Assembly (NCBI RefSeq): GCF_900110165.1
Contig: NZ_FOCQ01000002.1
Coordinates: 186,001-250,000, forward strand
Direction of reading: 5' to 3'
Source of the DNA: Lihuaxuella thermophila
Lineage (GTDB): Bacteria; Bacillota; Bacilli; Thermoactinomycetales; Thermoactinomycetaceae
DNA length: 64,000 nt
The position numbers and the translations under genes were made by a program. Of this stretch, positions 48,779-61,748 are shown piece by piece. Position 1 is the first letter of the stretch, and every line of letters starts with the position of its first letter. A model generated the notes under the pieces. It was given only the letters and a program-made list of their open reading frames with translations. It ran no database searches and was not told the DNA's origin.

Positions 48779-49408
48779 TTAAGATTTGAAGCTGATGACG
48801 ACACATCGGTTGGGTTCCTCACCAACACTGTGGGTCGTCAGATGCTTTTCCTTTTGTATGGCATGGTGAATGATCTTTCGCTCGTTTGAAGGCATCGGTT
48901 CCAATACCACCTGTTTTTTCGTGCGGAGCACTTGTCTGGCGAAACGGTCGGCCAAAGCGGTTAATGCTTCCTCTCTCCGCTTTCTGTAACCATCGGCGTC
49001 CAGGATGAACTTTACCTGTTTGTCGGCATCCCGGTTGGCGGCAATGTTCACTAAGTATTGCAGGGAATCAAGGGTTTGTCCGCGCTTCCCGATCAAAATG
49101 CCCAGCTGATCCCCTTTCAGGTTGAGAACAACAGAACCGGAGGGATTTTCGTGCGGCTCCACCTCTACCTCCGCCTCGATGCCCATTTTTTCAACCACCT
49201 GGGTCAGGAAGGCGACCGCCTCTTCGACCGGGTCCGGGATCCGCACCACTTCCACCTTGGCCTCCCGCTTCCCAAAAAGGCCAAAAAAACCTTTGCTCGG
49301 CTGTTCCAACACCTGGATCTGAACTTTTTCGCGCGGCGCATTCAGCTGCTCAAGTGCCAGCCGGACCGCGTCTTCCACTGTTTTGGCCTGAACAACCACT
49401 TTTTTCAA
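48779..49408 (-). CDS. jag: RNA-binding protein Jag (KhpB, SpoIIIJ-associated)
   Basis: 209 residues. Jag N-terminal domain (VVQAKTVEDAVRLALEQL), a KH domain with the GKRGQTLDSLQYL loop (about 109-121) and an R3H domain at the end (EPMPSNERKIIHHAI). It forms a small-RNA/mRNA-binding complex with KhpA that influences cell elongation. Overlaps spoIIIJ by four bases. Confidence 0.96.
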   Translation of the reverse strand: MKKVVVQAKTVEDAVRLALEQLNAPREKVQIQVLEQPSKGFFGLFGKREAKVEVVRIPDPVEEAVAFLTQVVEKMGIEAEVEVEPHENPSGSVVLNLKGDQLGILIGKRGQTLDSLQYLVNIAANRDADKQVKFILDADGYRKRREEALTALADRFARQVLRTKKQVVLEPMPSNERKIIHHAIQKEKHLTTHSVGEEPNRCVVISFKS

Positions 49409-50163
49409 CGGGCGGTACCCTCCTGCGTCACATTTCCTTTTTTCGGCTTAAAAATGAGCACATACTGGAGAATGGTGAAGATGTTGCTGTACACCCAGTA
49501 AAGGGAAAGAGCCGCCGGGAACTGGTATGCCAGGAAGAAAATCATGATCGGCATGATCCAGATCATCACTTTCATCTGCGGGTTGTCCCCTGCGCCCGTT
49601 GCGATAAATTGCAGGTAGGTCGTGAATGCCGCGAGCAGCGGCAGAATAAAGTAGGGATCCGGTTTCCCCAGCTGCATGTAAAGAAAACTGGACTCGGCAA
49701 TATGTTCATTTCGGATAATGGCCTGGTAGAACGCGATCAAAATCGGGAATTGGACCAGGAGCGGCAAGCAGCCGGCCATCGGGTTCACATTGTGTTTCTG
49801 GAAGAGTTTCATCGTCTCTTCCTGCATTTTTTGCTGGTTGGTTTTGTACTTTTCCCTGATTTTCATCAGCTGCGGCTGTAACTCCTGCATCGCTTTCGTG
49901 CTCTGCTGTTGTTTCCACGTCAGCGGGAAAACGGCGAGCCGGACCAGGAAGGTGACGACCAGGATCGACCAGCCGTAATTACCGAGCAGATTCTTAAACC
50001 AATCCAAAAGATCGGCGAGCGGTATGACCAGGTACTTGTCCCAAAACCCCGCGTTCTCAGGGTCCAATTTTTGGTACTGGGACGGATCCGGCGAACATCC
50101 CGCTACGAGAGCTACGGCGAAAACAAGTAAGACAATGATAGCAATCTGGCGCTGCCGTCGCAC
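49405..50163 (-). CDS. spoIIIJ: Membrane protein insertase SpoIIIJ (YidC1)
   Basis: 252 residues. Lipoprotein signal with lipobox LVAGC (about 18-22), then the five-helix YidC core with NYGWSILVVTFLVRLAVFPLT (split around the conserved groove Arg), the LQPQLMKIREKYK coiled hairpin and NPMAGCLPLLVQFPIL. It inserts proteins into the membrane and supports sigma-G activation in the forespore. No second yidC paralogue is in this window. Confidence 0.96.
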   Translation of the reverse strand: MRRQRQIAIIVLLVFAVALVAGCSPDPSQYQKLDPENAGFWDKYLVIPLADLLDWFKNLLGNYGWSILVVTFLVRLAVFPLTWKQQQSTKAMQELQPQLMKIREKYKTNQQKMQEETMKLFQKHNVNPMAGCLPLLVQFPILIAFYQAIIRNEHIAESSFLYMQLGKPDPYFILPLLAAFTTYLQFIATGAGDNPQMKVMIWIMPIMIFFLAYQFPAALSLYWVYSNIFTILQYVLIFKPKKGNVTQEGTAR

Positions 50164-50201
50164 AAGAAAACTCCTCCTTAAAAAAGCATCTTTGGCCTTA
50201 T

Positions 50202-50441
50202 CTATTTTTGAGAGCCCGATTCGTTTCTCTTTTCAGGCACGTAATCAAATCCACCGGGATGAAAAGGATGGCATTTGCAGATCCTTTTTAAAGTATACCA
50301 TCCTCCCAGCCAAAAACCATGCCTCTGGATCGCGATCAGCCCGTATTCGGAACAAGTGGGGACAAAACGGCAAGTCGGCGGTTTTAAAGGCGAAATAAAG
50401 CGTCGATAAAAACGGATCAAAGCCAAAGCGACCGTTTTCAA
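50202..50441 (-). CDS. yidD: Membrane protein insertion efficiency factor YidD
   Basis: 79 residues from a TTG at 50441, with GGGGGGAA upstream. [20 protein letters not shown] is split by the conserved Pro/Cys pattern, followed by [12 protein letters not shown] and [15 protein letters not shown], the YidD hallmark. Located between rnpA and yidC as usual. Confidence 0.96.
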   Translation of the reverse strand: MKTVALALIRFYRRFISPLKPPTCRFVPTCSEYGLIAIQRHGFWLGGWYTLKRICKCHPFHPGGFDYVPEKRNESGSQK

Positions 50442-50468
50442 AACGTTCCCCCCATTTGAGAGGTTTGA

Positions 50469-50825
50469 TCAAACAGCGGGAGGATTTTGTTCAAACAATT
50501 TGGCTCTCGCAAAAACGTGCCGCAGACTGGACTTGATCTGGTGGTAGTCCAAATCTTTGGCAGGCATCCGGGCAATGATTACAATATCCGTCCGTGGCTT
50601 CATCACAGGAATCCAGTGCCGGGTCACTTCCTTGATGAGCCGTTTGATCCGGTTGCGAACCACGGCTTTTCCCAGTTTTTTGCTCACGGAAATGCCGATT
50701 CGGGACGGCCCCGGTTCCGTGCGCCGGAAAACGTACACCACAAATTGCCGGTTGGCAAAAGATTCTCCCGCCCGAAAAACCCTTCTGAAATCATTTCGCC
50801 TTTTCAGACGATATTCTTGCTGCAA
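50469..50825 (-). CDS. rnpA: Ribonuclease P protein component
   Basis: 118 residues from a TTG at 50825, preferred because GGAAGGAG ends 8 nt upstream and the product then begins QQEYRLKRRNDFRRVF like other RnpA proteins; an ATG at 50843 and the longer ORF lack a ribosome site. RIGISVSKKLGKAVVRNRIKR is the RNA-binding RNR motif (split here around the Lys/Arg core). It assists the RNase P RNA in maturing tRNA 5' ends. Confidence 0.96.
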   Translation of the reverse strand: MQQEYRLKRRNDFRRVFRAGESFANRQFVVYVFRRTEPGPSRIGISVSKKLGKAVVRNRIKRLIKEVTRHWIPVMKPRTDIVIIARMPAKDLDYHQIKSSLRHVFARAKLFEQNPPAV

Positions 50826-50906
50826 AAGAAGGTCTCCTTCCATCAAACAGCCTATCAACCAACATTATGGTGAAAAAAGAGGGAGAATAAACGTCAGGTT
50901 TATAGG

Positions 50907-50936
50907 AAAAAAGGCCACACTTGGAAGAGTGGCCTT
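50907..50936 (-). terminator. Terminator/attenuator after rpmH
   Basis: The stem AAGGCCAC / GTGGCCTT is followed, reading leftward, by TTTTTTCC, about 4 bp past the rpmH stop and before rnpA. Partial termination here would let rpmH outnumber rnpA transcripts. Confidence 0.75.
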
Positions 50937-50939
50937 CGA

Positions 50940-51074
50940 TTATGCGGATAGTACTTTTCTTCCTTTTCTTCTGCGTCTGGCTAAAACCTTGCGGCCGTTT
51001 TTGGTGCTCATCCGAGCGCGAAAGCCGTGTACGTTTTTGCGCTTGCGTCTGCTTGGTTGATATGTGCGTTTCAT
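50940..51074 (-). CDS. rpmH: 50S ribosomal protein L34
   Basis: 44 residues read on the minus strand: starts [20 protein letters not shown] and ends [10 protein letters not shown], the canonical L34. ATG at 51074, stop TAA at 50940-50942. It is divergent from dnaA across oriC, the usual arrangement. Confidence 0.98.
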   Translation of the reverse strand: MKRTYQPSRRKRKNVHGFRARMSTKNGRKVLARRRRKGRKVLSA

Positions 51075-51273
51075 CGAGATCTACCTGGTCGACAGGGCGC
51101 TCACTGTCAAAAAGGCGGTTACCGATCAGCTGTTCCCGCTGACGGGACAGTGAGGCACACCAGGGTTCCTCCCTTCTATATGAAATATATCAAACGTCCA
51201 TCGACGACAATCCCCATCATTATAGCGGTATTTTACTTAAGATGTCAAGAAAAGGGACCGCAACAGTTTTTCC

Positions 51274-51560
51274 TTATCCACATGTGGATAACTATTTTCC
51301 TGTCCACATGTTATCCTGTCCGAATCCTCCGTTTATCCACAGTATCCACCGGTGTGAATAAGTGATTCCCCACAGGCTGTGAATTGTGGATAACTATACA
51401 TTTTTCGTTGTAAATACTGGTATCTTTTGATATTCTATGTTTGTTTCCTCAGTGGATAAGTGGGATTCCCCGACAAGTTTATCCACAAGTTGTGGATAAC
51501 TGTGTGAGTATCTATCCACAGCTTGTGGAAAAAATCATCCACAGGCTGTGGAAAATGTAG
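51274..51560. other. oriC: Replication origin oriC, upstream DnaA-box cluster
   Basis: The 571-bp gap between rpmH and dnaA holds perfect DnaA boxes at 51274-51282, 51283-51291 (inverted, back to back), 51333-51341, 51385-51393, 51479-51487 and 51491-51499, plus near-matches at 51512-51520 and 51523-51555. This matches the upstream (incA/B-like) half of a bipartite Firmicute origin. Confidence 0.95.
51408..51436 (+). promoter_or_regulatory. Candidate dnaA promoter inside the DnaA-box cluster
   Basis: -35 TTGTAA (51408-51413), 17-nt spacer, -10 TATTCT (51431-51436). It lies between DnaA boxes, consistent with DnaA autoregulation. Confidence 0.5.
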
Positions 51561-51645
51561 ATAACTACCCCGATCAGGCATGTGGCTTGTCTTTTTCCTG
51601 TGAATAAGTAAAAAGAATACATTTGGATCGGAAGGAGGTAATTCT

Positions 51646-52983
51646 GTGTCCAATATCCAAGATTTATGGGCGCGAACATTAGATGTCATGCAAGAAAAAA
51701 TAAGCAAGCCCAGTTTTGAGACCTGGCTGAAATCGACAGAAGCGGTTGATCTCCGGGACGATACACTCGTCATTTCAGCCCCCAACGACTTTGCCCGCGA
51801 CTGGCTGGAATCCCGATATGCCGAACTCATCCGCCAAACCCTGCGGGAAGTCACCGGGTCCGTGATCGGTGTCAAGTTCATCAGCCATGAAGAACAAGAT
51901 ACCGGCCCCTCGGACGAAGAAACCGAGATCGTCGGCGAGGAAGCGGAGCCTCCCAAAACCCAACTCAATCCGCGCTATACGTTTGACACATTCGTCATCG
52001 GATCGGGCAACCGGTTTGCGCATGCGGCTTCGCTCGCGGTGGCGGAAGCACCGGCCAAAGCGTATAACCCCTTGTTTATCTACGGGGGAGTCGGTTTGGG
52101 AAAAACCCATCTGATGCATGCGATCGGTCATTATGTGCTGGGCCATACTCCCTCCAGCCGGGTCGTCTATCTCTCATCGGAGAAATTTACCAACGAGTTT
52201 ATCAACTCCATCCGTGACAACAAAACGATCCAGTTCAGAAACAAGTACAGATCTGTGGATATCCTGTTAATCGATGATATTCAGTTTCTCGCCGGAAAAG
52301 AACAGACACAGGAAGAGTTTTTCCACACGTTTAACGCACTTCATGAAGATAATAAACAGATCATCATCTCCAGCGACCGTCCGCCCAAGGAAATCCCCAC
52401 TCTCGAAGACCGGCTGCGCTCCCGTTTTGAATGGGGACTCATCACGGATGTCCAACCGCCTGATCTGGAGACGCGGATTGCCATCTTGCGCAAAAAGGCG
52501 ATCGCTGATAACTTGGATGTCCCCGGCGAAGTGTTGGCATTTATCGCCGACCGCGTGGATACGAACATCCGCGAATTGGAAGGTGCATTGATTCGCGTCG
52601 TCGCTTACTCAGCCTTGATGAATCAGCCTGTTACCCCTGAATTAGCCGCTGAAGCGCTGAAAGATATTATGCCCGATTCGCGTCCGAGAGTGATCAGCAT
52701 TCAGGAAATCCAGCAGGAAGTGAGCGCTTATTACCGGTTGCGGGTAGACGACTTAAAAAGCAAAAAGCGAACCAAAACCGTCGCTTTCCCCAGACAGATC
52801 GCCATGTACTTATGCCGGGAACTCACCGATTACTCACTGCCGAAGATCGGGGAAGATTTCGGCGGACGCGATCACACGACCGTGATCCACGCCCATGAAA
52901 AAATCAGCCGTATACTCGAGGATGATCCCCAATTGCAACAAGCGATCAACGAATTAAAAAAGCGAATCTCACGCGGCACTTGA
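51646..52983 (+). CDS. dnaA: Chromosomal replication initiator DnaA
   Basis: 445 residues from a GTG at 51646 behind GGAAGGAGG. Domain I (about 1-80), a short acidic linker, an AAA+ domain with Walker [12 protein letters not shown] and Walker [10 protein letters not shown], and a C-terminal domain with the DnaA-box recognition motif [15 protein letters not shown]. It binds the flanking boxes and opens the origin. Confidence 0.99.
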   Translation: MSNIQDLWARTLDVMQEKISKPSFETWLKSTEAVDLRDDTLVISAPNDFARDWLESRYAELIRQTLREVTGSVIGVKFISHEEQDTGPSDEETEIVGEEAEPPKTQLNPRYTFDTFVIGSGNRFAHAASLAVAEAPAKAYNPLFIYGGVGLGKTHLMHAIGHYVLGHTPSSRVVYLSSEKFTNEFINSIRDNKTIQFRNKYRSVDILLIDDIQFLAGKEQTQEEFFHTFNALHEDNKQIIISSDRPPKEIPTLEDRLRSRFEWGLITDVQPPDLETRIAILRKKAIADNLDVPGEVLAFIADRVDTNIRELEGALIRVVAYSALMNQPVTPELAAEALKDIMPDSRPRVISIQEIQQEVSAYYRLRVDDLKSKKRTKTVAFPRQIAMYLCRELTDYSLPKIGEDFGGRDHTTVIHAHEKISRILEDDPQLQQAINELKKRISRGT

Positions 52984-52998
52984 ACCCGTTGTGAAACC

Positions 52999-53142
52999 TG
53001 TGGACAACCTTGACCAGCCTATGCACAGCTTATCCACACCGTGTATAGGCTGTCCTGCTTCATTCAGACGGGTTTTCCACATTATCCACAGGCCTTACTA
53101 CTATGACTGCTATTTTTTACTTAAAAAATAATAAATATATGA
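52999..53142 (+). other. oriC: oriC downstream part: DnaA boxes, DnaA-trio and AT-rich unwinding element
   Basis: Between dnaA and dnaN: near-box 53000-53008, perfect boxes 53030-53038 and 53082-53090. A trinucleotide stretch follows (TTACTACTATGACTGCTA, 53095-53112), which resembles the Bacillus DnaA-trio, and then the AT-rich tract 53111-53141 (TTTTTTACTTAAAAAATAAT). This is the expected site of strand opening. Confidence 0.9.
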
Positions 53143-53218
53143 GCGGGCAGTCGTCATTATTCCATTTTATCCCCAGAACCTGTGGATGAATCCTTACTTT
53201 GTCTCAAGGAGGATGTCT

Positions 53219-54352
53219 ATGAAACTGCGTGTAATTAAATCAGCATTAGTAGATGCTGTCTCCCACGTTTCAAAAGCCGTCTCGCAAAAAACAACCATTC
53301 CGATCCTGACCGGGATCAAAGTGGCTGCAGACGAACAGGGCCTGGTTTTAACCGGGAGCAACTCCGACATTACCATTCAGGTTCGTGTTCCCAAAAAAAA
53401 GGGTGAAACCGACCAGGTCTTTGTGGAAAAAACGGGTCAAGTTGTTTTGCCGGGAAAAATATTTGGAGATATTGTACGTAAACTCCCCGGCGACGAAGTA
53501 GAATGGATTGTGAATGAACGTTTTCAAACGACGATCCGTTCCGAACAAGCCGAATTCCAGCTGAATGGCCTCGACCCGGATGAATATCCGCGCCTCCCGC
53601 AACTCCTTCAGGAGCAAATGTTCTCCATCTCGGCCGATACGCTCAAATCGTTGATCCGGCAAACCGGCTTTGCCGTCGCCGTAAATGAAGCACGCGGAGT
53701 GCTCACAGGAGTCTTAATGCAACTGGAGTCGGGAATGCTTACTTGTGTAGCCACCGACAGCCACCGCCTGTCGCGCCAACAAGCCGCCGTGGAAGGTTCG
53801 GAAGAACTTACGCTCAAAAATGTGATCATTCCGGGTAAAAGCTGGTCTGAACTGGCCAAAACCTTAACCGACGCCACCGGATATGTGGATATCATCGTCG
53901 CCGATAACCAGATATTGGTGAAAACGGAGGAATTGGAGTTTTATTCCCGCCTATTGGATGGCTCCTATCCGGATACCAACCGTGTGATCCCCCCCGGAGG
54001 AGAGACCCAATTGATTTCTTCCACCCGCGAATTATTACAATCCGTTGACCGGGCATCACTCATCAGTCGGGACGGACGCGACAATGTGATAAAATGGACG
54101 ATGAAAGACGGCAAGGTGGAGGTCAACTCAGCCGCTCAGGATATCGGAAGCGTCACGGAAGAAGTGATGGCCAAGGTGAGCGGACCGGAGCTGTCCATCT
54201 CGTTCAATGCCCGGTACATGATGGAAGCGCTCCGATCCATCGAAAGCGAAGAAATATGCATTCAATTCACCGGAACGATGACCCCGTTTTTGATCAAGCC
54301 GGTGGACCGTGAGGACTCCCTCCACCTGATCGTTCCGATTCGCACGCGCTAA
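53219..54352 (+). CDS. dnaN: DNA polymerase III sliding clamp
   Basis: 377 residues from the ATG at 53219 (MKLRVIKSALVDAV) behind AAGGAGG; longer in-frame starts are ignored. TTIPILTGIKV, ATDSHRLSRQ and the C-terminal LIVPIRTR are typical of the beta clamp. It forms the ring that holds the polymerase on DNA. Confidence 0.98.
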   Translation: MKLRVIKSALVDAVSHVSKAVSQKTTIPILTGIKVAADEQGLVLTGSNSDITIQVRVPKKKGETDQVFVEKTGQVVLPGKIFGDIVRKLPGDEVEWIVNERFQTTIRSEQAEFQLNGLDPDEYPRLPQLLQEQMFSISADTLKSLIRQTGFAVAVNEARGVLTGVLMQLESGMLTCVATDSHRLSRQQAAVEGSEELTLKNVIIPGKSWSELAKTLTDATGYVDIIVADNQILVKTEELEFYSRLLDGSYPDTNRVIPPGGETQLISSTRELLQSVDRASLISRDGRDNVIKWTMKDGKVEVNSAAQDIGSVTEEVMAKVSGPELSISFNARYMMEALRSIESEEICIQFTGTMTPFLIKPVDREDSLHLIVPIRTR

Positions 54353-54376
54353 CCGTCCGACAGGAGGAATCCATCT

Positions 54377-54592
54377 GTGCGACAATTGATGATAGACGGA
54401 CCGTATATCACGCTTGGCCAACTCCTCAAGAAGCTGGATGTGATCGACAGCGGCGGCCAAGCCAAGCACTTTTTGCACGAATTCGAAGTCAAAGTCAACA
54501 ACGAAGTGGAACGGAGACGAGGAAGAAAGATTTATCCGCAGGATATTGTGGAGATTGCCGGGCATCCCGCAGTCCAAGTGGTCGAAGGTTAA
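54377..54592 (+). CDS. yaaA: S4-domain RNA-binding protein YaaA
   Basis: 71 residues from a GTG at 54377 behind CAGGAGG. GPYITLGQLLKKLDVIDSGG and VNNEVERRRGRKIYPQD form the S4 RNA-binding domain. It lies between dnaN and recF as in Bacillus, where it is linked to 50S subunit assembly. Confidence 0.95.
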   Translation: MRQLMIDGPYITLGQLLKKLDVIDSGGQAKHFLHEFEVKVNNEVERRRGRKIYPQDIVEIAGHPAVQVVEG

Positions 54593-54608
54593 AAGGGAGG
54601 CTTGAGCT

Positions 54609-55727
54609 TTGCGGGTTGAGTCCTTGGAGTTAAAACAGTACCGGAACATTGCACAGCTTGAGCTCGCCTGCCCGGAAGAGCTCCATCTGTTTGTCGGACC
54701 CAATGCCCAGGGAAAAACCAACATTCTGGAATCCTTTTATGTGCTCGCCTTGGGGAAATCACACCGGACACGTTCTCACAAAGAATTGATCCGCTTTGGG
54801 GAGCACCGGGCCACCCTCAAGGCGAAAGTGAAGAAGGATGAGCAGTTGCTGCGCCTGGAAGTGCAGTTGTCGGAAAAAGGGAAGAAGGTGAGCCGAAACG
54901 GAGTGGAGCAACCGAAGTTGAGCCGCTATATCGGCTCTCTTCCCGCCGTGTTATTCGCACCGGAAGATTTGGCGATCGTCAAGGGCAGCCCGCAAATCCG
55001 CCGCCGCTTTTTGGACATGGAGATCGGCCAGGTGAGTCCGGCGTATGTCCACAATCTGACTCAACTGGGAAAACTCCTCTCACAGCGCAACAGTTTGCTC
55101 AAGCAGCTGGCTCAGAAAAGAGTTTACCAGTCCGAGCTCTTGGAAGTGTTAGATGACCAACTCATTCAACTATCGGTGCACATTTGGAAAAAGCGCTACC
55201 GCTTCCTCGATTCCTTATCTGAGTGGGCGAAGAAGATCCATTGGGCCATTACGCAGGATAAGGAAGAACTTGCGGTTGAATACTTGCCGTCAGTGGCGAT
55301 TTCCCCCCGGATGGAAGACGGGGACTTGGCCGAATCCCTGCGAGGAGAACTAAAGCGTTTGCGCGAAAAAGAACTGATGCGCGGGACCACTCTCATCGGT
55401 CCCCACCGCGATGACCTTCGCTTGCTGGCAAACGGGTTGGATTTGCATACGTTCGGTTCACAGGGGCAACAGCGTACCGCTGCTTTGTCCCTCAAATTGG
55501 CGGAAATCGAATTAATCTATCAGGAGACTGGTCATTATCCTATTTTATTGTTGGATGATGTGTTGTCCGAGCTGGATGACTCGAGAAAAACCCACCTGTT
55601 GGAGGCGATCCGCGGTCGTGTGCAAACCTTTGTCACCACGACCGGGTTAGACGGCATTGATGCAGAAACACTGACAAGAGCCCGGATCTACCAGGTTAGG
55701 CAAGGGACGATACAAGAACAGGGGTGA
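54609..55727 (+). CDS. recF: DNA replication and repair protein RecF
   Basis: 372 residues from a TTG at 54609, with GGGAGG 8 nt upstream. SMC-like ATPase: Walker A GPNAQGKTNILESF, signature FGSQGQQRTAALSLKLAE and Walker B ILLLDDVLSELD. It loads RecA at single-strand gaps. Confidence 0.98.
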   Translation: MRVESLELKQYRNIAQLELACPEELHLFVGPNAQGKTNILESFYVLALGKSHRTRSHKELIRFGEHRATLKAKVKKDEQLLRLEVQLSEKGKKVSRNGVEQPKLSRYIGSLPAVLFAPEDLAIVKGSPQIRRRFLDMEIGQVSPAYVHNLTQLGKLLSQRNSLLKQLAQKRVYQSELLEVLDDQLIQLSVHIWKKRYRFLDSLSEWAKKIHWAITQDKEELAVEYLPSVAISPRMEDGDLAESLRGELKRLREKELMRGTTLIGPHRDDLRLLANGLDLHTFGSQGQQRTAALSLKLAEIELIYQETGHYPILLLDDVLSELDDSRKTHLLEAIRGRVQTFVTTTGLDGIDAETLTRARIYQVRQGTIQEQG

Positions 55728-55736
55728 GCGGAACAG

Positions 55737-55991
55737 GTGTTTATCCACCTAGGCGGGAACCGGATGATTCGGATTCGTGAAGTGATCGCTATCTTGGATG
55801 CGGGAGCCCAGCGAACCCAAACTGTCACGGACCCTTTGATTGAAGCGGCAATGAAGGAAGGCAAAATGGAACAAATCTCGCCGGAGGAGATCAAATCCTA
55901 TGTGATTACCGATGATAAGGTATATGCATCACCGATTTCCTCCGTTACGCTGAAGAAGAGAGCAGACTTCCACCTCAAACAATGGAAGTAG
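55737..55991 (+). CDS. remB: Extracellular matrix regulator RemB (YaaB)
   Basis: 84 residues from a GTG at 55737. FIHLGGNRMIRIREVIAILD is the conserved opening of RemA/RemB proteins. It lies between recF and gyrB as in Bacillus, where it affects biofilm matrix expression. The 193-bp gap after it contains part of a stem-loop repeat (56058-56105). Confidence 0.93.
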   Translation: MFIHLGGNRMIRIREVIAILDAGAQRTQTVTDPLIEAAMKEGKMEQISPEEIKSYVITDDKVYASPISSVTLKKRADFHLKQWK

Positions 55992-56178
55992 CCGACGGGT
56001 CTCATCCGTTTTCATGGCGGGTCGGCAAACCGGGATGAACGTGAAAGTTGATACCCTCGCTCTGATATCTTTTTCCGAGTCTGTTCCGATGGAGTCGGAA
56101 GCTCCTGGCTTACTTTGCTGACATTGACACTTACACAGAGAAAGGATATCTGTGTGATATAGGAAAGAGAGCAGGTGA

Positions 56179-58095
<1,917 letters not shown>

Positions 58096-58136
58096 TGGGC
58101 AAGTCGTTTGTCGGTAGAGCGGGGAGTGAGTAATAA

Positions 58137-60584
58137 GTGGCAGAAAGAGAACGGATTCAAGCGGTTAACATTAGTGAAGAGATGAAAACGTCCTTTTTGG
58201 ACTATGCGATGAGTGTCATCGTCAGCCGCGCGTTGCCCGATGTTCGTGACGGGCTGAAGCCGGTGCACCGGAGAATTCTGTATGCGATGTACGAATTGGG
58301 GATGACTCCGGACAAACCGTACAAAAAATCGGCCCGCGTCGTGGGGGATGTGATTGCCAAGTTCCATCCCCATGGCGATGCGGCGGTATACGATGCCATG
58401 GTCCGGATGGCCCAGGATTTCTCCTATCGCTACATGCTGGTGGACGGTCACGGGAACTTCGGTTCGATCGACGGCGATGCTCCTGCGGCGATGCGTTATA
58501 CCGAGGCCAGAATGGCTTCGATTACATTGGAACTGCTCAGGGATATCCAAAAAGATGTCATCGATTTCGGGCCAAACTACGACGGCACGCTGGACGAGCC
58601 TCTCGTCCTCCCCTCGCGTTTTCCCAATCTGCTAGTCAACGGAGCGGCGGGAATCGCGGTCGGAATGGCCACCAACATTCCGCCCCACAACCTCAGGGAA
58701 GTGATTGACGGCATCCTGCTCATGATCGACAACCCTGAGGTCAAAGTGGAAGAATTGATGAAAGTCATCAAAGGTCCCGATTTCCCGACCGGAGGAATTA
58801 TTCTGGGACACGAAGGAATCCGCAAGGCTTACCGTACCGGTCGGGGAAGCATCCAAATCCGTGCCAAAACCCGCATGGAAGAAGCGGGGAACGGAAAGAT
58901 GCGGATCGTGGTGGAAGAGCTTCCGTTCCAGGTGAACAAAGCGAAGTTGGTGGAAAAAATCGCCGAGCTTGTCCGCGATAAAAAGGTGGACGGGATCACC
59001 GATCTTCGCGACGAATCGGACCGCAACGGAATGCGCGTGGTCATCGAGCTGCGACGGGATGTCAACCCGAGGGTCGTGCTCAATAACCTGTATAAACATA
59101 CCGCCTTGCAGACCAGTTTCGGGGTCAATATGCTGGCTCTCGTCGACGGGCAACCCCGCGTGCTGAACCTGAAGGAGATGATCCATCATTACCTGGAGCA
59201 CCAGGTAGAGGTCATCAGGAGACGGACACAATTCGACCTCAACAAGGCTGAAGAGCGTGCTCACATCCTGGAAGGTTACCGGATCGCACTGGATCACATT
59301 GACGAAGTGATCGCGCTGATCCGCGGTTCACGAACCACGCAGGAAGCCAAAACAGGATTGATGGAGAAATTCGGGCTCAGCGAGAAACAGGCCCAGGCCA
59401 TCCTGGATATGCGGCTCCAACGGTTAACCGGTTTGGAAAGGGAGAAAATCGAATCCGAGTACCAGGAGCTGCTGAAAACCATTGCAGAACTGAAGGCCAT
59501 CCTGGCGGACGAAGCAAAAATCCGCGGAGTGGTTCGCGAAGAGATCACGGAGATCAAAAATAAATTTGGAGACGAAAGACGGACCCTGATCAAAGTGGAT
59601 GAAGACAACATCGTCGAAGAAGATCTCATCCCCGAAGAGGAAGTCTCCGTTCTCCTCACCCATCGCGGCTATATCAAGCGGATGCCGCTTTCCACTTACC
59701 GGGCGCAAAAGCGCGGAGGCAAAGGGGTTACCGGAATGGGGACGCGCGAGGACGATTTTGTGCAAAACCTGTTTGTCACCCATTCTCACAATCATTTGCT
59801 GTTCTTCTCGAACAAGGGGAAAGTGTACCGGCTGAAAGCTTATGAAGTGCCCGAGTTCGGACGTGCGGCCCGGGGTACGCCGATCATCAACCTGATTCAA
59901 ATCGACCAGAACGAGCATATTTATGCCGTAATTCCGGTCAAGGAATTTACGGATGACAAATATCTCTTCTTTGCCACCGCTCACGGAGTGGTGAAAAAGA
60001 CTTCTCTTTCCGAGTTTGAAAATATTCGGCGCAACGGCTTGTTTGCCATCAATTTGCGCGACGGGGATGAGCTGGTCGGCGTTCGCTTGACCGACGGGGA
60101 TCAGGAAGTGATTATGGGCACCAAACAGGGAATGTCCATCCGATTCCATGAATCGGAAGTGCGGGAAATGGGACGTTCCGCGACCGGGGTCAAGGGAATC
60201 ACTTTGTCCGAAGACGATCAGGTGATCGACATGGATATCGTCATCCCTGACAAGTATGTGTTAATTGTCACCAAAAACGGTTACGGAAAACGGACTCCGA
60301 TGGAGGAATACCGTATCCAATCCAGGGGAGGCAAAGGGATTAAAACACTCAGCCTCACGGAGAAAAAAGGAGAAGTGGTCGGCCACAAAGTGGTTTCCGA
60401 GGAAGAGGATTTGATGATTGTCACGCAATCCGGCATGGTGATCCGCTTAAATGTATCGGACATCTCCGTGCTCAGCCGCTATGCACAGGGAGTGAAGCTC
60501 ATCACGGTAGATGATGACGAAGTCTCCACTGTGGCGCGGGTACAAATCACCGATGAAGAGGAAAATGAAACCGAGGATCAATGA
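58137..60584 (+). CDS. gyrA: DNA gyrase subunit A
   Basis: 815 residues from a GTG at 58137. The quinolone-resistance region reads [19 protein letters not shown], with Ala at the position of E. coli Ser83. The catalytic Tyr is in [10 protein letters not shown]. Six C-terminal beta-pinwheel repeats follow, including the GyrA-box motif KRGGKGVTG. Its stop overlaps the stop of the converging yaaC gene by 7 bp. Confidence 0.98.
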   Translation: MAERERIQAVNISEEMKTSFLDYAMSVIVSRALPDVRDGLKPVHRRILYAMYELGMTPDKPYKKSARVVGDVIAKFHPHGDAAVYDAMVRMAQDFSYRYMLVDGHGNFGSIDGDAPAAMRYTEARMASITLELLRDIQKDVIDFGPNYDGTLDEPLVLPSRFPNLLVNGAAGIAVGMATNIPPHNLREVIDGILLMIDNPEVKVEELMKVIKGPDFPTGGIILGHEGIRKAYRTGRGSIQIRAKTRMEEAGNGKMRIVVEELPFQVNKAKLVEKIAELVRDKKVDGITDLRDESDRNGMRVVIELRRDVNPRVVLNNLYKHTALQTSFGVNMLALVDGQPRVLNLKEMIHHYLEHQVEVIRRRTQFDLNKAEERAHILEGYRIALDHIDEVIALIRGSRTTQEAKTGLMEKFGLSEKQAQAILDMRLQRLTGLEREKIESEYQELLKTIAELKAILADEAKIRGVVREEITEIKNKFGDERRTLIKVDEDNIVEEDLIPEEEVSVLLTHRGYIKRMPLSTYRAQKRGGKGVTGMGTREDDFVQNLFVTHSHNHLLFFSNKGKVYRLKAYEVPEFGRAARGTPIINLIQIDQNEHIYAVIPVKEFTDDKYLFFATAHGVVKKTSLSEFENIRRNGLFAINLRDGDELVGVRLTDGDQEVIMGTKQGMSIRFHESEVREMGRSATGVKGITLSEDDQVIDMDIVIPDKYVLIVTKNGYGKRTPMEEYRIQSRGGKGIKTLSLTEKKGEVVGHKVVSEEEDLMIVTQSGMVIRLNVSDISVLSRYAQGVKLITVDDDEVSTVARVQITDEEENETEDQ

Positions 60585-61633
60585 ACGTACAGGATCAGCT
60601 TTTCACCGGTGAGCGCGCGGAGGAGCAGTTGGGGATATTTCCGCTCCGCCAGCGATAAGAGTTGTTCCACCAACACCATTTTCTCAGAAGCATGACCCTG
60701 GATCATTTCTCCCCATAAGGGAGGATCATAGCGGCAGATCATGCTGAGCGAGAAAAGAAGCATATAGTGAACCAGTATTTCCGTCAAAGGTTCCATCGGG
60801 CGATTGTTACCCACCCAAAGGTAATAATCGCCCTTGCTGTTTTCATAAAACCAGGGATGGTCGAACCCTTTTTCCCAATCCTCCACATGACGGACATACG
60901 GATGTCTCCAAATCAGCCGGAGATGTCCTCCAGAAACAGCCGGTTCTGCCAGGGAAAATTGTGCCTCACCGGCCAAGCCGTTCAATTTGTCCAATAAAGA
61001 GCCGGTTGATACATGCAACCGGTTGAGAATCCGTTCCCCGAGCAAAAGGAGCATGCCGTCTTCCCCGTCCGGGCAGCATTCGACCGGGAAAAGGGTCTCG
61101 GCATGAAAAAGTTTTTGGTAACTGGTTTGCAGTTCCGGAATCCAGCCGAACAGCTCCTTCGGTGTATAGGATTCCCCTGTGGGAACCGGTTTTTGCATGA
61201 GCGAGGCGGCCAGAGGAAATAAACCTTCTTTTTGCACCCGAATCTCATCTTGAAAAAAACTGTAATGCTCCCGTTTTCGTTTTCGTGTGGACAAGCCGTG
61301 CCGCAAGACGGCGGTGTTTTGCGGATAATCGATGTCCCGTGTGAGGACCAGCGCTTTCAGAAGACTCATCATCCCGTAATAGAGCAGAAACGGGCGCACC
61401 CATAAGCTGTTCTGCCCCAGTGTGGCGAAAATGTTTTTGGCTTGTTTGACGTAGGCGGTAAAAGCCTGCACATTTTTAAATGCGGCGCGTTCCGGGTGCT
61501 CCATTCCCAACCGGGCGTATTTCTCTTCTAAAAACGTTCGCGCTGATCTTTCATTCTCAAAAAATAAATATTCTTCCCATATGTATTGCTGCGGTGACTC
61601 ACAATAAACTTTCCGCACCGGAACCGGATTCAA
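60578..61633 (-). CDS. yaaC: YaaC-family protein
   Basis: 351 residues from a TTG at 61633 ([22 protein letters not shown]), with GGAGGTGA 7 nt upstream; the ORF extends further but without a site. [19 protein letters not shown] and the C-terminal [18 protein letters not shown] are the conserved YaaC segments. In Bacillus yaaC lies between gyrA/rrn and guaB on the opposite strand, as here. Function unknown. Confidence 0.85.
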   Translation of the reverse strand: MNPVPVRKVYCESPQQYIWEEYLFFENERSARTFLEEKYARLGMEHPERAAFKNVQAFTAYVKQAKNIFATLGQNSLWVRPFLLYYGMMSLLKALVLTRDIDYPQNTAVLRHGLSTRKRKREHYSFFQDEIRVQKEGLFPLAASLMQKPVPTGESYTPKELFGWIPELQTSYQKLFHAETLFPVECCPDGEDGMLLLLGERILNRLHVSTGSLLDKLNGLAGEAQFSLAEPAVSGGHLRLIWRHPYVRHVEDWEKGFDHPWFYENSKGDYYLWVGNNRPMEPLTEILVHYMLLFSLSMICRYDPPLWGEMIQGHASEKMVLVEQLLSLAERKYPQLLLRALTGEKLILYVH

Positions 61634-61748
61634 TCTTTTCACCTCCAACTCATCGCATTCCCTGAAAGTGATATCTCCTTTATTGTTTGAATGAAAGTTC
61701 CATGTTATAACAAAATTGGATGCGTTGAAGGGGGATCTGGCAGCAAAG